DNA from: Mucilaginibacter tolerans
GTDB taxonomy: Bacteria > Bacteroidota > Bacteroidia > Sphingobacteriales > Sphingobacteriaceae
Reading direction: 5' to 3'
DNA length: 64,000 nt
Assembly (NCBI RefSeq): GCF_030519375.1
Contig: NZ_JAUMKB010000001.1
Span: 186,001 to 250,000 of the forward strand
How positions within the stretch are numbered: position 1 is the stretch's first letter; each line of letters begins with the position of its first letter. Positions 53,366 to 62,259 of the stretch are shown piece by piece. The notes beneath the pieces were generated by a model, which was given only the letters and a program-made list of their open reading frames with translations, made no database searches and was not told the origin of the DNA. A program made the position numbers and the translations under genes.

Positions 53366-53399
53366 ACAGCCGTTACGCGAGGTGATGGCTGTTTTTTTT
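53366..53399 (+). terminator. Intrinsic terminator behind the 40-residue micro-ORF
   Basis: ACAGCC (53366-53371) pairs with GGCTGT (53387-53392), followed by eight T. It supports plus-strand transcription of the micro-ORF and structured region before it. Confidence 0.7.
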
Positions 53400-53458
53400 A
53401 TACGATTGAAGGATTAAAATGATTTTTCAGGACTTGACTATTGATTTTTCGCCTTAAT

Positions 53459-53563
53459 ATGCGTAAATTAACCGTGGAGAAAAATATGTCGCGATGGGAA
53501 AATTTGGGTAAAAATTTACTTAACATACTAAACCTTCGGACTCAAACACCTTCCAACCTATAG
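53459..53563 (+). CDS. Possible 34-residue micro-ORF
   Basis: The frame starts MRKLTVEKNMSRWENLGKNL and ends TPSNL. It is amphipathic and basic. It lies between the terminator at 53366 and the sigma-54-like promoter at 53575. No family or ribosome site supports it strongly. Confidence 0.25.
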   Translation: MRKLTVEKNMSRWENLGKNLLNILNLRTQTPSNL

Positions 53564-53574
53564 CAACTGCCTGA

Positions 53575-53591
53575 TTGGCAACGATTTTGCT
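53575..53591 (+). promoter_or_regulatory. Sigma-54-type promoter, near consensus
   Basis: TTGGCAACGATTTTGCT has TTGGCA at -24 and TTTGCT at -12, GG and GC exactly 10 bases apart. Transcription would start near 53602, about 20 bases before the micro-ORF at 53623. Confidence 0.65.
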
Positions 53592-53622
53592 GTTATAAAA
53601 GAGTAAACCTAAATAAAGTCAT

Positions 53623-53730
53623 ATGAAAAAGCTATTTACATACTTGAAAATGCTCGCTTTTGCGCTATTGGCATGGGTAAAAAAGATGTTTAAGAAAGAA
53701 GCTAATCAAGAAGTTACGCTTTTTGTTTGA
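53623..53730 (+). CDS. 35-residue micro-ORF ending in LFV, sigma-54-driven
   Basis: The frame starts MKKLFTYLKMLAFALLAWVK and ends QEVTLFV. Residues 3-19 are a hydrophobic or amphipathic helix flanked by Lys, so a small membrane-active peptide is possible. The C-terminus resembles that of the 40-residue frame at 53141. The start lies about 20 bases after the predicted sigma-54 start site. Function unknown; not matched to a family I know. Confidence 0.5.
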   Translation: MKKLFTYLKMLAFALLAWVKKMFKKEANQEVTLFV

Positions 53731-53809
53731 TCGGCTATCTGATTACTAAACTCTTTCGGACTTTCTGCTACGCGAATTCGTATAGCCTGTTGTTATTTTT
53801 TATTGCTTT

Positions 53810-54094
53810 TTACTTTTTAGTATTTGGCATTTTACGTTTTTCCGTATTTACTAACCAAAAACTATTAAATAATCCAACGTAGCTATAACGAGTGTATCCG
53901 ATTGGTGATGTTCGTTGGTCCAATATGAACTTTTCTGTACAAGAATATCGCGATAAGATTAAATAGTTAGCTTCTTTTTTTGTACTACCAAACTTCTGAC
54001 CGCTTTTAAGATACTTATTAAAATCTGCAGTAGCCGGATTTGTTACGATCAAACCCAATAAGATTAATATCATAACTCCGAAGAACCATTTCAT
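53810..54094 (-). CDS. Small secreted or anchored protein, DUF4359-like
   Basis: 94 residues with a hydrophobic N-terminal helix (about 2-18, 'WFFGVMILILLGLIVTNPAT'). The pattern 'TNPATADFNKYL' after the helix and 'SYVGLFNSFW' near the end remind me of DUF4359 proteins, whose function is unknown. The family call is tentative. It lies in front of the LytTR pair on the same strand, 79 bases beyond it, and probably has its own promoter. Confidence 0.6.
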   Translation of the reverse strand: MKWFFGVMILILLGLIVTNPATADFNKYLKSGQKFGSTKKEANYLILSRYSCTEKFILDQRTSPIGYTRYSYVGLFNSFWLVNTEKRKMPNTKK

Positions 54095-54173
54095 AAAGCG
54101 GATACAATATAAATAAAAGCCAGGTTTAAATTTTACAAACTAATCACTGATCTCTAATCTCTGATCACTAAAA

Positions 54174-54920
54174 TCAAATCCATTTCCCAACAAACTGGCT
54201 GAATGCCTCTTTGTACTGATCGCCTACAGCAATTATCATTTTGCCTATTTGTACCGAGTTTTTGGTCATGGATGTAACCTTGTCCAGTGATACGATGAAT
54301 GAGCGGTGCACGCGCATAAAACGCTTGGATGGCAGCTTTTCTTCCAGCGCCTTTAAACTGGTGAGCGAAAGTGTTGCTTTGTCTACCCCTTTTAAATGCA
54401 CTTTTACATAGTCCTTTAGCCCTTCTATGTATAAGATATCATCCAAAGCAATGCGTACCAATTGATATTCGACCTTCAAAAACAGGTAATCATCATCAGC
54501 ATGTTCGTCTGTAACCACAGGAGACGGTGCTGCAACATTTGACCGATTTAGTAATTCGTGATAATTGAGTGCTTTCTGTGCAGCCCGCAAAAACTCTTCA
54601 TAATTGAAAGGTTTCAGCAGGTAATCCAATGCGTCAACCTTGTATCCCTCGAGTGCAAACTGGTTATAGGCGGTAGTAAAAATAACCCGTGGCGTTTCCG
54701 CTCCTTTTCCTAATACCCGGGCCAGTTCAATACCATTCAGATCGGGCATTTGGATATCCAGGAATATCAAGTCGATCTTTTGCTGATGAATGGCCTTCAA
54801 GGCATCCACAGCACCCGAATACCGGCCAACCAAATTCAAAAAGGGCGTTTGTTCAATAAACTTGCAAACCAGGCCAAGCGCTAATGGCTCATCGTCAACT
54901 GCTATACAATTCAGGGTCAT
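54174..54920 (-). CDS. LytTR response regulator
   Basis: 248 residues. A receiver domain (1-120) has the acidic pair D9/D10, phospho-acceptor D55 ('LIFLDIQMPD') and K104-type Lys in 'LLKPFNYEEF'. A LytTR DNA-binding domain follows from about 145 ('EYQLVRIALDDILYIEGLKD', 'RVHRSFIVSLDKV'). It overlaps the sensor kinase gene by 4 bases. The likely target is the large outer-membrane protein gene that starts beyond the kinase; this is inference from position. Confidence 0.93.
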   Translation of the reverse strand: MTLNCIAVDDEPLALGLVCKFIEQTPFLNLVGRYSGAVDALKAIHQQKIDLIFLDIQMPDLNGIELARVLGKGAETPRVIFTTAYNQFALEGYKVDALDYLLKPFNYEEFLRAAQKALNYHELLNRSNVAAPSPVVTDEHADDDYLFLKVEYQLVRIALDDILYIEGLKDYVKVHLKGVDKATLSLTSLKALEEKLPSKRFMRVHRSFIVSLDKVTSMTKNSVQIGKMIIAVGDQYKEAFSQFVGKWI

Positions 54921-55990
54921 GACAGGTCGAGCATTAAGTGAACGGCATATTCGTTATTGGCATTCAATTCGTCTATCTCCAGTTTGTATTTACCGGGATA
55001 TAACAAATCCAGACGCCGGCGTGTGTTTACCAATCCTATACCACTGTTAGTATCCAGGCTCACACTATTATCATTAATAATTGAATTCTTTACTGTCAGA
55101 TCGAGCATCCCATCTTTTTGTAAAATTACGATATCGATATGGCTCGGTTGAGTTGCACTTACGCCATGCTTAAAAGCATTTTCAACGAAAGGCAAAAATA
55201 TCATCGGTGCCACGGGCTTATCGGTCAGTTTGGTCGGCTCATCAAAATTTATTTTAACCACGTCGGTCAACCGTAATTTCATCAGGCTGATATAATCCTT
55301 TACAAATGCCAGCTCCTGGCTCAGCATGGTGTGTCCCTGTTGGGTATCATACAGTAAATAACGCATCATGCGGGATAACTGGTGGATAGCTTTTCCGGCC
55401 ACATCAGCATCAACCTGAGTAAGCGCGTAGATGTTATTCAGTGTATTAAAAAAGAAATGCGGGTTGATCTGCGCCTTCAGGAATGACAATTCGGATGTTA
55501 CTTTATCTTTTTCCAACTCCTCCCGCTCCTGCTGATCTTTTTGCCATTTCTGTATGGCCGTTACGCTGGTACTCACACCTATAACCAATGCGATAATGGC
55601 GATCATGGCCAAATCCCAGCCGTGATCGCGTCCTTTATGGTGCTTAGGCGGACCGCTTCTGTGAAATGCGGCTTCCATCAATTGGCGGATGTTCAGCCAC
55701 TCGTCCACATAAATATTTGCCAGTACAATGAATGCAGCAATACAGATAATAAAAGTAAAATAGATACCCGTCTTGTTTTTTAATAAGAATTGAGGAACGA
55801 GAATAAATGCATTTGAATAATAAGCTATTACCAACAGACCCAAGATGGTGAATTGTTTTATCCATAGCTGATAAGGAACAACTATGTTAAATGTCAATGG
55901 CTGAAAAAAGTATATCATACCAAATATGCCCCATATCAGAACATGGGTTAATATGGTTATCAGCCTGCTTTTAGACTTAGGAATTATCAT
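54917..55990 (-). CDS. LytS-type sensor histidine kinase
   Basis: 357 residues: four membrane helices (about 12-30, 46-66, 76-96, 127-146), a short coiled coil, then the His_kinase domain with H178 in 'LKAQINPHFFFNTLNNIY' and the ATP site 'GIGLVNTRRRLDLLYPG'. There is no separate sensor domain, so the signal is probably felt in or near the membrane. It partners the LytTR regulator with a 4-base overlap and is divergent from the outer-membrane protein gene. Confidence 0.92.
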   Translation of the reverse strand: MIIPKSKSRLITILTHVLIWGIFGMIYFFQPLTFNIVVPYQLWIKQFTILGLLVIAYYSNAFILVPQFLLKNKTGIYFTFIICIAAFIVLANIYVDEWLNIRQLMEAAFHRSGPPKHHKGRDHGWDLAMIAIIALVIGVSTSVTAIQKWQKDQQEREELEKDKVTSELSFLKAQINPHFFFNTLNNIYALTQVDADVAGKAIHQLSRMMRYLLYDTQQGHTMLSQELAFVKDYISLMKLRLTDVVKINFDEPTKLTDKPVAPMIFLPFVENAFKHGVSATQPSHIDIVILQKDGMLDLTVKNSIINDNSVSLDTNSGIGLVNTRRRLDLLYPGKYKLEIDELNANNEYAVHLMLDLS

Positions 55991-56269
55991 TGACCAAGTT
56001 AATTTACAATCATTTATTTACAAAAACATCATTCGACGCTACAATATTACCGATCAGCATATTGCCTCACAATTTAAACCGCCGGGCAGGTACTTTTTGC
56101 CGACGAAAGGGAAAATACGCTCTTTAAATAGGCATTTTCAGGATTCGTCGGTCAAAAAAGGACTTTATAGGGAAAAAAACGGCATCCGTCTATATATAAA
56201 TACCACCCGTCTATTGCATTTTTTAGTATCCGGATTATGAGATTGTTTTGAGCATTCATAACGAAAAAC

Positions 56270-59125
56270 ATGAAGCTTAAACACTTACTAACTGTAATAA
56301 TTTTGATCATCACTGCGCAGGCTTATGCCCAAACGGGCAGGCCGGTGAGCGGCGTAGTGAGGGACTCGACAGGGACAACCATCCCCGGAGCTACGATAAA
56401 ACTTTTAACAGGCAAGGATAGTACGACCGTTGCCACCGACATGAACGGGAAGTTCAGTTTTCCGTCGGTTCCGGTTAATCAGTTTAGCCTGGTGGTATTT
56501 TCAGTAGGTTATCAGCCAATAAAACGGCGATTTGTTTTAAATAACGACAAGACAGCGGCTGAGCTTGCACCCATCGTTCTGAAAAGTGACGCTATTGCAC
56601 TGAAAGGAGTTGTCATTTCCGATGTTAATGCAGTTAAAATAAAAGAGGACACGGTAGAATATAATGCCGCACCCTATAAAGTACGCCAAGGTGCAGCGGT
56701 GGAAGATGTGATCAAAAAACTACCCGGTGTGGATGTGGATAAGGATGGCAATATTACCGCCCAGGGCAAGAGTGTAAGCAAAGTACGACTCAACGGTAAA
56801 GATTACATGGCCGGCGATGTGACCAGTTTGACCAAAAACCTGCCCGCCGACCTGGTACAGAATATACAGGTAGTAGACGATTATGGCGATCAGGCCAATA
56901 TTACGGGTATAAAAACAGGTGATCCGCAGAAGGTATTAAACATTAACATCAAACAGGATAAGAACTACGGTTATTTCGGGCAGGCAACTGTCGGCGGTGG
57001 CCGCGATGCAATTCCGCAAACACATGGATCGACAGATGATGACAGGTACATTGCATCGGCTAATGTTTTCAGCTTTAATGGCAACAGGCAAATAGCAGTA
57101 TCCGGCAACCTGAACAATACGAATACCAACCTGTTCAATTTCGGTGGAGGTGGTGGCCGTGGCGGTCCGGGCGGGCCTCCTCCGGGCTTCGGTGGTAGCA
57201 CAAATGGGATTACTACCGCACGCTCGTTCGGACTTAATTATCGCGATAGCTGGGGTAAACATGTTACCGCTTACGGCAGCTATAGCTTCTCGAATAATTC
57301 GGTGAATACAATCACTAATTCTATTCAGAATAATATATCACCGGATAATCCAACAACCAACAATACAAACACTAACGAGAATGATGGTAAATTGAACCAT
57401 CGTTTCAACTTCAACATCGAATGGAAGCCGGATACGGTTAACTACTTCAAAATTACGCCCTCATATTCATACGCAAGTGTATTAACAAATGAAACCCAGA
57501 CCAGCGACCTTTTTGCCAGCAACACAGGGATAACGCAATCGAAATATACGCTTGACCTGATAAGCCATTCGACAGCACCAAACTATGGGTTGAATGTACT
57601 ATACAATCACCGTTTCAGTACCCGTGGACGAAACTTCAGCGTTTTGTTAACGTCAGGTTCAACCAAAAATAACCAATATCAAAACCCCGTTTATGATTAC
57701 CTCCCAGGCAGTAAAATAACTGCCCCGGCTGACCAAAGGATCAATACCGATAGCCGTACAGACAGTGTTGGCGCAGCGCTCTCATACATGGAGCCCTTAA
57801 GTAAATTATCATTCCTTGAATTTAATTATGGTTATCACTATGCCAATACCACGGCGGATAAAACTACAGATACATTGGCCGACAATGGAAACATCAATCG
57901 CTATGATCTGTTGAGTAACGATTATAAATTCCAGTACATTACCAATCGCTTTGGTTTAAATTATCGTTTTATCGATAAACAGTACAATTATACTTTGGGC
58001 GTATCGGCTCAACCAACTTTGTTACAGGGATCATCTTTAGAAAGTGCGCCAACGCATATTACCACCTTCAACGTTTCACCAGTAGCACGATTCGTTTACA
58101 ACTTTTCACGAAGTCAGGCCCTGACGATCAACTATAACGGTTCAAGCAATTCGCCGACTTATTCAGAATTACAACCGGTCACCGATTACTCTACTGCTAG
58201 CTATCCTGTACAAGGTAATCCTGATTTAAAACCGGAGTATAACAATACGTTCAGTATCCGGTACAACAAATTTGACTTTGCCAGCGGCAACGTATTTTTC
58301 TCGAACATGAACTTTACTGCAACCAATGATAAAATAGTGGCCAAAACGGTTACGTATCCAAGGAACTACCCGGTTAAAAATTTAGCTGGCACCATACTAA
58401 CCCAATACCAAAATGCCGACGGCTATTATAGTGCATCAGCATTTTATCTGTATGCTAAACCTTGGCAAAAGAGAAAGTATACACTCTTTATTAATGGCAA
58501 TATCAGTTATACCAACAATATCAGCTATCTCGGCAGTGTAGATACGGTTAATTTTTTGGAGACCGATCAGAAAAACATGGCCAAAAACCTCGTACTGACG
58601 CAGGGTGCGCGCTTTAGAGTGGACATTACCGATGTGATAGATGCTACGGCCAATGCCAGCTATAGCATAAACCATTCGATAAATTCGGTACCGCAGGCTA
58701 ACGTAAATAATAATTACAGAACCATTAACCTGGGTGTTAGCGGCAAGAACTATTTATGGAAAGACTGGACCGTAAGTTACGACTATACCAAGACTCTATA
58801 CGAAGGCTATACCGGGGCTACCAATCCGAATATCCTCAATGCATATATAGAACGCCGTTTCCTAAAAGGGAATGTAGGAACCCTGCGCTTTGCCGTGAAC
58901 GACATCTTTAACGAGAATACTGCCTATACCTCTACTCAAAATGGCAGCTATATCAATCAAAGCAACGTGAACCGCTTGGGAAGATATTACATGCTGACGT
59001 TCACGTTGCGCCTGCAAAAATTTGCGGGTAAATCGCCAATGGGTCCCGGCCCTGGCGGACCGGGCTTCAGACCAGGCGGCGGGCCGGGCCCGGGTGGCCC
59101 TCCTCCAGGTGGTGGGATGGATTAA
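56270..59125 (+). CDS. Outer-membrane beta-barrel protein with carboxypeptidase-regulatory-like domain
   Basis: 951 residues. Signal peptide (1-20, ending AYAQT), a CarboxypepD_reg-like domain (about 25-110, 'GRPVSGVVRDSTGTTIPGAT'), a TonB-plug-like domain (about 130-215, 'AVEDVIKKLPGVDVD') and a long barrel of the OMP_b-brl_3 kind. A Gly/Pro-rich segment lies at about 291-305 and a second forms the C-terminal tail (about 923-951) beyond the last strand. No SusD gene follows, so it is not a SusC/D pair. Ligand unknown; divergent from the LytTR operon. Confidence 0.85.
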   Translation: MKLKHLLTVIILIITAQAYAQTGRPVSGVVRDSTGTTIPGATIKLLTGKDSTTVATDMNGKFSFPSVPVNQFSLVVFSVGYQPIKRRFVLNNDKTAAELAPIVLKSDAIALKGVVISDVNAVKIKEDTVEYNAAPYKVRQGAAVEDVIKKLPGVDVDKDGNITAQGKSVSKVRLNGKDYMAGDVTSLTKNLPADLVQNIQVVDDYGDQANITGIKTGDPQKVLNINIKQDKNYGYFGQATVGGGRDAIPQTHGSTDDDRYIASANVFSFNGNRQIAVSGNLNNTNTNLFNFGGGGGRGGPGGPPPGFGGSTNGITTARSFGLNYRDSWGKHVTAYGSYSFSNNSVNTITNSIQNNISPDNPTTNNTNTNENDGKLNHRFNFNIEWKPDTVNYFKITPSYSYASVLTNETQTSDLFASNTGITQSKYTLDLISHSTAPNYGLNVLYNHRFSTRGRNFSVLLTSGSTKNNQYQNPVYDYLPGSKITAPADQRINTDSRTDSVGAALSYMEPLSKLSFLEFNYGYHYANTTADKTTDTLADNGNINRYDLLSNDYKFQYITNRFGLNYRFIDKQYNYTLGVSAQPTLLQGSSLESAPTHITTFNVSPVARFVYNFSRSQALTINYNGSSNSPTYSELQPVTDYSTASYPVQGNPDLKPEYNNTFSIRYNKFDFASGNVFFSNMNFTATNDKIVAKTVTYPRNYPVKNLAGTILTQYQNADGYYSASAFYLYAKPWQKRKYTLFINGNISYTNNISYLGSVDTVNFLETDQKNMAKNLVLTQGARFRVDITDVIDATANASYSINHSINSVPQANVNNNYRTINLGVSGKNYLWKDWTVSYDYTKTLYEGYTGATNPNILNAYIERRFLKGNVGTLRFAVNDIFNENTAYTSTQNGSYINQSNVNRLGRYYMLTFTLRLQKFAGKSPMGPGPGGPGFRPGGGPGPGGPPPGGGMD

Positions 59126-59176
59126 TCCATGCGCTGACAGTTAGAAACAATTAATTAAACTATAAATAAGAAAACA

Positions 59177-59746
59177 ATGAAGAAGATCACATTATTAGCA
59201 GCAGCAATGGTATTGAGCACCGCTCTTTTTGCACAAACCAAATGGCAGGTGGATAAAGCGCACGCCAAAGTAGGATTTACAGTGACTCACCTATCACTTT
59301 CGGAAGTGGATGGCAGCTTTAAAAAGTTTGATGCAAGTATTACAGCGACAAAACCAGATTTCAGCGACGCAGTATTTGAATTGACTACTGATGTAAGTTC
59401 GGTTAGTACCGATAATGACATGCGCGACAACCACATTAAAGGCCCGGATTTTTTTGATGCGGCAAAATATCCGCAAATCAGCTTTAAAAGTAAAAGTATT
59501 ACCAAACTGGATGATAAGAAATATAAACTAACCGGCGACCTTACCATGCACGGCGTAACCAAACAGGTAAACCTTGACTTAACCCTGAACGGAGTAGGTA
59601 AAGACATGCGCAGCCAAAAACCAGTAGCCGGGTTTAAAGTAACCGGTACCATCAACCGTAATGATTTTGGAGTGGGACATATGCCGGCAGCCATGGTAAG
59701 CGAAGACATTGAGATACGTGCCAATGGCGAGTTTGGGCAAATTTAA
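59177..59746 (+). CDS. YceI family periplasmic protein
   Basis: 189 residues with a signal peptide (1-19, ending ALFAQ). A standard YceI domain: 'WQVDKAHAKVGFTVTHLSLS', 'MRDNHIKGPDFFDAAKYPQI', 'LTGDLTMHGVTKQVNLDL' and 'INRNDFGVGHMP'. It should bind a polyprenyl-type lipid. It lies 51 bases after the outer-membrane protein gene and is probably co-transcribed with it. More canonical than the YceI at 3092-3652. Confidence 0.92.
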   Translation: MKKITLLAAAMVLSTALFAQTKWQVDKAHAKVGFTVTHLSLSEVDGSFKKFDASITATKPDFSDAVFELTTDVSSVSTDNDMRDNHIKGPDFFDAAKYPQISFKSKSITKLDDKKYKLTGDLTMHGVTKQVNLDLTLNGVGKDMRSQKPVAGFKVTGTINRNDFGVGHMPAAMVSEDIEIRANGEFGQI

Positions 59747-59760
59747 TGTTGGCTGCAGAG

Positions 59761-59838
59761 GTTGTAGAGGTTATAAAAGTTGTAATAGGACAAATAACTT
59801 CATGTTGTTACTTTTTCAACCTTTCCAACTTTTACAAC
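59761..59838. repeat. GTTGTA-type imperfect inverted repeat
   Basis: The left arm starts GTTGTAGAGGTTATAAAAGT (59761-59780) and continues to 59785; the right arm (59815-59838) is its imperfect complement, with the GTT/AAC triplets kept in register. It lies just after the YceI stop. Confidence 0.6.
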
Positions 59839-59925
59839 CATTACTACATTAAAACACCTTCCATCCCTGAGAAAGATGGCAAGCTAGAGATCATAGACAT
59901 GAGGTTGATCTTGATTTAGTTGATT

Positions 59926-59961
59926 GCGTTCCGGCTGAGACCCGGAACGCCTTTTCTTTTT
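59926..59961 (+). terminator. Intrinsic terminator after the YceI gene
   Basis: GCGTTCCGG (59926-59934) pairs perfectly with CCGGAACGC (59942-59950), followed by CTTTTCTTTT. It is 180 bases beyond the YceI stop and probably ends that transcript. Confidence 0.8.
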
Positions 59962-60296
59962 AAATTTCCTTGTAAAAAAATTGTTACATAAATTCCAAAA
60001 CTATCATAATAATTAAATCACTCAGTAATTTCCCCAGCCTATAAACCTTTAAGAAATCTACCAGACTAAAAACCCCAAAAGTGGCTTTTCCTGCTCATTT
60101 TGACCTTTCGCAACTTTCAAAGACACCACAACAGTCTAATTGTCAATTAAAAAACTAAAAACGTAGTCGATATTTTTCGCTGCAAAATGTTAATAACCAC
60201 ACTAGGGAATGTGGAAAACTATACTTTTAAAACATCTAACTACCAATCCGGCTTACCGTATACATTATTACTTAATTGTTAAAGATAATTGTTCGT
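59962..60296. other. Intergenic region without a recognised element
   Basis: About 335 AT-rich bases before the lipoprotein gene. I see no credible frame, terminator or clear promoter. A short CCACA/TGTGG pair near 60197-60213 is the only symmetry. Confidence 0.5.
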
Positions 60297-60869
60297 ATGA
60301 GGAAAATTTTAATAATGTCGTTGGTTGGCGTTATGTTCCTTGGAGCATGCAAGAAGTCAGGCGAAGGTACTCCGACACCTGCTACCCCCAGTACACCCAC
60401 CATCCCCCCTGCCACACAACCTGTCGCTGCACAAGCCGATACCATCCCTGATGGAGCAATGGTAAGAATCAAGCTGCAATTAGATTCAGTACCCATTGAT
60501 GAAACGGTATTAACGTTTGAACATCGTGCCTCTGAAAATTTTTCAAGTTCCCAGGATGCTGTCTATTTTCCAGGTTTTGGTAAAGGAAGTTTATGCAGTG
60601 TCACACATGACGGAGTTGATTGTGCCATTCAAGTCGTACCGATTGCATCTGGAAAAGCTATTCCGCTGAAGGTTACAGCCCAACATGATGGGGTGTATAC
60701 TTTGAAAACCAGTTTTACAAAAATGTTACCCCGGGGCAAAGGTTTATGGTTGAAAGATGCTTACCGGAAAGACTCGCTAAACATAAGAATATGGAACTAT
60801 CGTTTCGACGTTATTAAGTCGGACACCAGTTCCTATAGCACCGGAAGGTTTAGCATGGTGGTACGTTAA
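60297..60869 (+). CDS. Lipoprotein of unknown function
   Basis: 190 residues from the ATG at 60297, chosen because it places a short basic start before a signal ending in a lipobox (C18 in 'MFLGACKKSG'). A Thr/Pro/Ala linker (about 21-45) is followed by a beta-rich domain with 'MVRIKLQLDSVPIDETVLTF' and 'SVTHDGVDCAIQVVPI'. I recognise no family, although it could be a small cell-surface or carbohydrate-contacting domain. It stands alone on the plus strand. Confidence 0.72.
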   Translation: MRKILIMSLVGVMFLGACKKSGEGTPTPATPSTPTIPPATQPVAAQADTIPDGAMVRIKLQLDSVPIDETVLTFEHRASENFSSSQDAVYFPGFGKGSLCSVTHDGVDCAIQVVPIASGKAIPLKVTAQHDGVYTLKTSFTKMLPRGKGLWLKDAYRKDSLNIRIWNYRFDVIKSDTSSYSTGRFSMVVR

Positions 60870-60910
60870 GAACCATAATTAGTTGATTGGTTGTCCCGAT
60901 TTGAAATGGA

Positions 60911-61099
60911 TTATACGTGCAGGCGTTCGGCAACCTGATCAATAGTGTATTCCACGTATTTTTTTGCACGGTCCATATAATCCGGAGCATCCTCCAGCAG
61001 TTCTTCCAGAATAGATTTGCCGTTTTCTTTTTCTTTTGTCAGGTAATAGATACCGTAACCTACAGCGGCGCCTATGGCCATAAATTTTAAAATACGCAT
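60911..61099 (-). CDS. Small YtxH-like membrane-tethered protein
   Basis: 62 residues. A glycine-containing helix at about 4-20 ('LKFMAIGAAVGYGIYYLT') inserts in the membrane, followed by a charged amphipathic tail ('DYMDRAKKYVEYTIDQVAER'). This layout is that of YtxH-type stress or general envelope proteins. Function unknown. Same strand as the two genes that follow upstream. Confidence 0.68.
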   Translation of the reverse strand: MRILKFMAIGAAVGYGIYYLTKEKENGKSILEELLEDAPDYMDRAKKYVEYTIDQVAERLHV

Positions 61100-61184
61100 G
61101 ATACTGCTGTTAAACTTTAAATAAAGTTACAAAAATGGAATAAGGAATTATTTGACATAAAACATTTTTGCCGTAAGGTAGAAT

Positions 61185-61688
61185 TTAATTGATATCCTCG
61201 TGTTCTAATTGCTGAAGCATCTGATTATCAAAATCAAAACGGAGGTCATTTTCTACCTTTTCTCGGCTAGGACGTAAAAAAATAAAATAAGCGGACATTA
61301 GTGCGGTGATGAGCAGAAAAAAAACATTACCGCTAAGAATATAAGCAACTATCGAAAACAATGAGGGCCCCTGAATAAGTGCGAAACGGGTAATTAGAAC
61401 CGATTGATAGCCTGAAAGTTTTTCCTGGAAGTTCTCTTTTTCGCGTAGAATATACTTTTGTTTCTTAAATATCAGGTACCCGCCAAAGAAGCCGCCCAAC
61501 GCAAGGACCGGGACAATAAAAACAAACTCATCGTCCATATTCATTACACCAAAATATATCCTGGTTGTTTGGGCGAAAGCCACTATGGCAAACAGCATCT
61601 GAAATGCGAGCAAAGCCACATGGGTAAACGCCAGCGTTTTTAGCATGCTGTCGGGCGTGATCGATTTTAAGCTTCTGTTGTAGTCCAT
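61185..61688 (-). CDS. Four-helix membrane protein of unknown function
   Basis: 167 residues with membrane helices at about 17-40, 54-74, 100-118 and 122-138, a basic loop after helix 2 ('FKKQKYILREKENFQEKL') and a charged C-terminal tail ('VENDLRFDFDNQMLQQLEHE'). No family recognised. It lies 56 bases after the secreted protein gene on the same strand and 85 bases before the YtxH-like gene, perhaps one transcript. Confidence 0.7.
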   Translation of the reverse strand: MDYNRSLKSITPDSMLKTLAFTHVALLAFQMLFAIVAFAQTTRIYFGVMNMDDEFVFIVPVLALGGFFGGYLIFKKQKYILREKENFQEKLSGYQSVLITRFALIQGPSLFSIVAYILSGNVFFLLITALMSAYFIFLRPSREKVENDLRFDFDNQMLQQLEHEDIN

Positions 61689-61744
61689 GGGTATGTGTTA
61701 TTAAAGACACAACCCATTTTTACGGAAAGTTCGTGGTAAAGTTT

Positions 61745-62221
61745 CTATTTTTCGTCCAGTTGCACAGTTCCGGATCTTTTATCGCGCCCAACATTGATAA
61801 CCGCCATGAAAAGTGAGTTATCAAACCGGAAAATATTCTGATAAGCATCCGAGCCCTGAAAAACCAGTGTCATGGTTGAACGTTTAGCCTGTGTAAGAAA
61901 TGAATTAAGGTCCTGCAGGCGCAGTGTGTGATAAATCACCTGCCGGGTAGTATTGCCACTCATCATCAGATTAGTTTGGCCCAGTAATATCGTCTCGGCT
62001 ATCGCCGGGTTTATCCTGTTACTCCTGTATTGCTCGTAACTCTTTCCATTAAGCACAGTTTTGCCTAGTGGCTTAAATCGTTTGGTTATTATTAAATAAT
62101 TGTGCATCTGGTCAGTAGTCATGGCCGTGAGGCTCTGCAATTCTTCCAGCGACAAGCTTTGGGCACGGCACATCATACCTGCGAAAAGCAAAATAATAAC
62201 AAACAGATATCTTTTTATCAT
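61745..62221 (-). CDS. Secreted protein of unknown function
   Basis: 158 residues with a signal peptide (about 1-20, ending CRAQS). The mature part starts 'LSLEELQSLTAMTTDQMHNY' and has a beta-rich C-terminal half ('TLVFQGSDAYQNIFRFDNSL'). I do not recognise the family; similar short exported proteins are frequent in this phylum. It lies 38 bases after the penicillin acylase family gene on the same strand. Confidence 0.65.
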   Translation of the reverse strand: MIKRYLFVIILLFAGMMCRAQSLSLEELQSLTAMTTDQMHNYLIITKRFKPLGKTVLNGKSYEQYRSNRINPAIAETILLGQTNLMMSGNTTRQVIYHTLRLQDLNSFLTQAKRSTMTLVFQGSDAYQNIFRFDNSLFMAVINVGRDKRSGTVQLDEK

Positions 62222-62259
62222 ATCAGTTACAAAAATGGCATGTCATCCCCCGAACTTCA

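Noticed and set aside
53434-53460. TTGACT-N15-TAATAT as a promoter for the 34-codon frame
   Set aside because: This is an E. coli-type -35/-10 with short spacing; the main sigma factor of Bacteroidota uses a different motif, and TAATAT directly abuts the ATG.
56270-59125. SusC of a SusC/SusD glycan-uptake pair
   Set aside because: No SusD-like lipoprotein follows; the barrel belongs to the OMP_b-brl_3 type and the next gene is YceI.
59746-59919. A 57-codon frame starting at the end of the YceI gene
   Set aside because: It is almost wholly within the GTTGTA inverted repeat and the terminator region, and overlaps the YceI stop.
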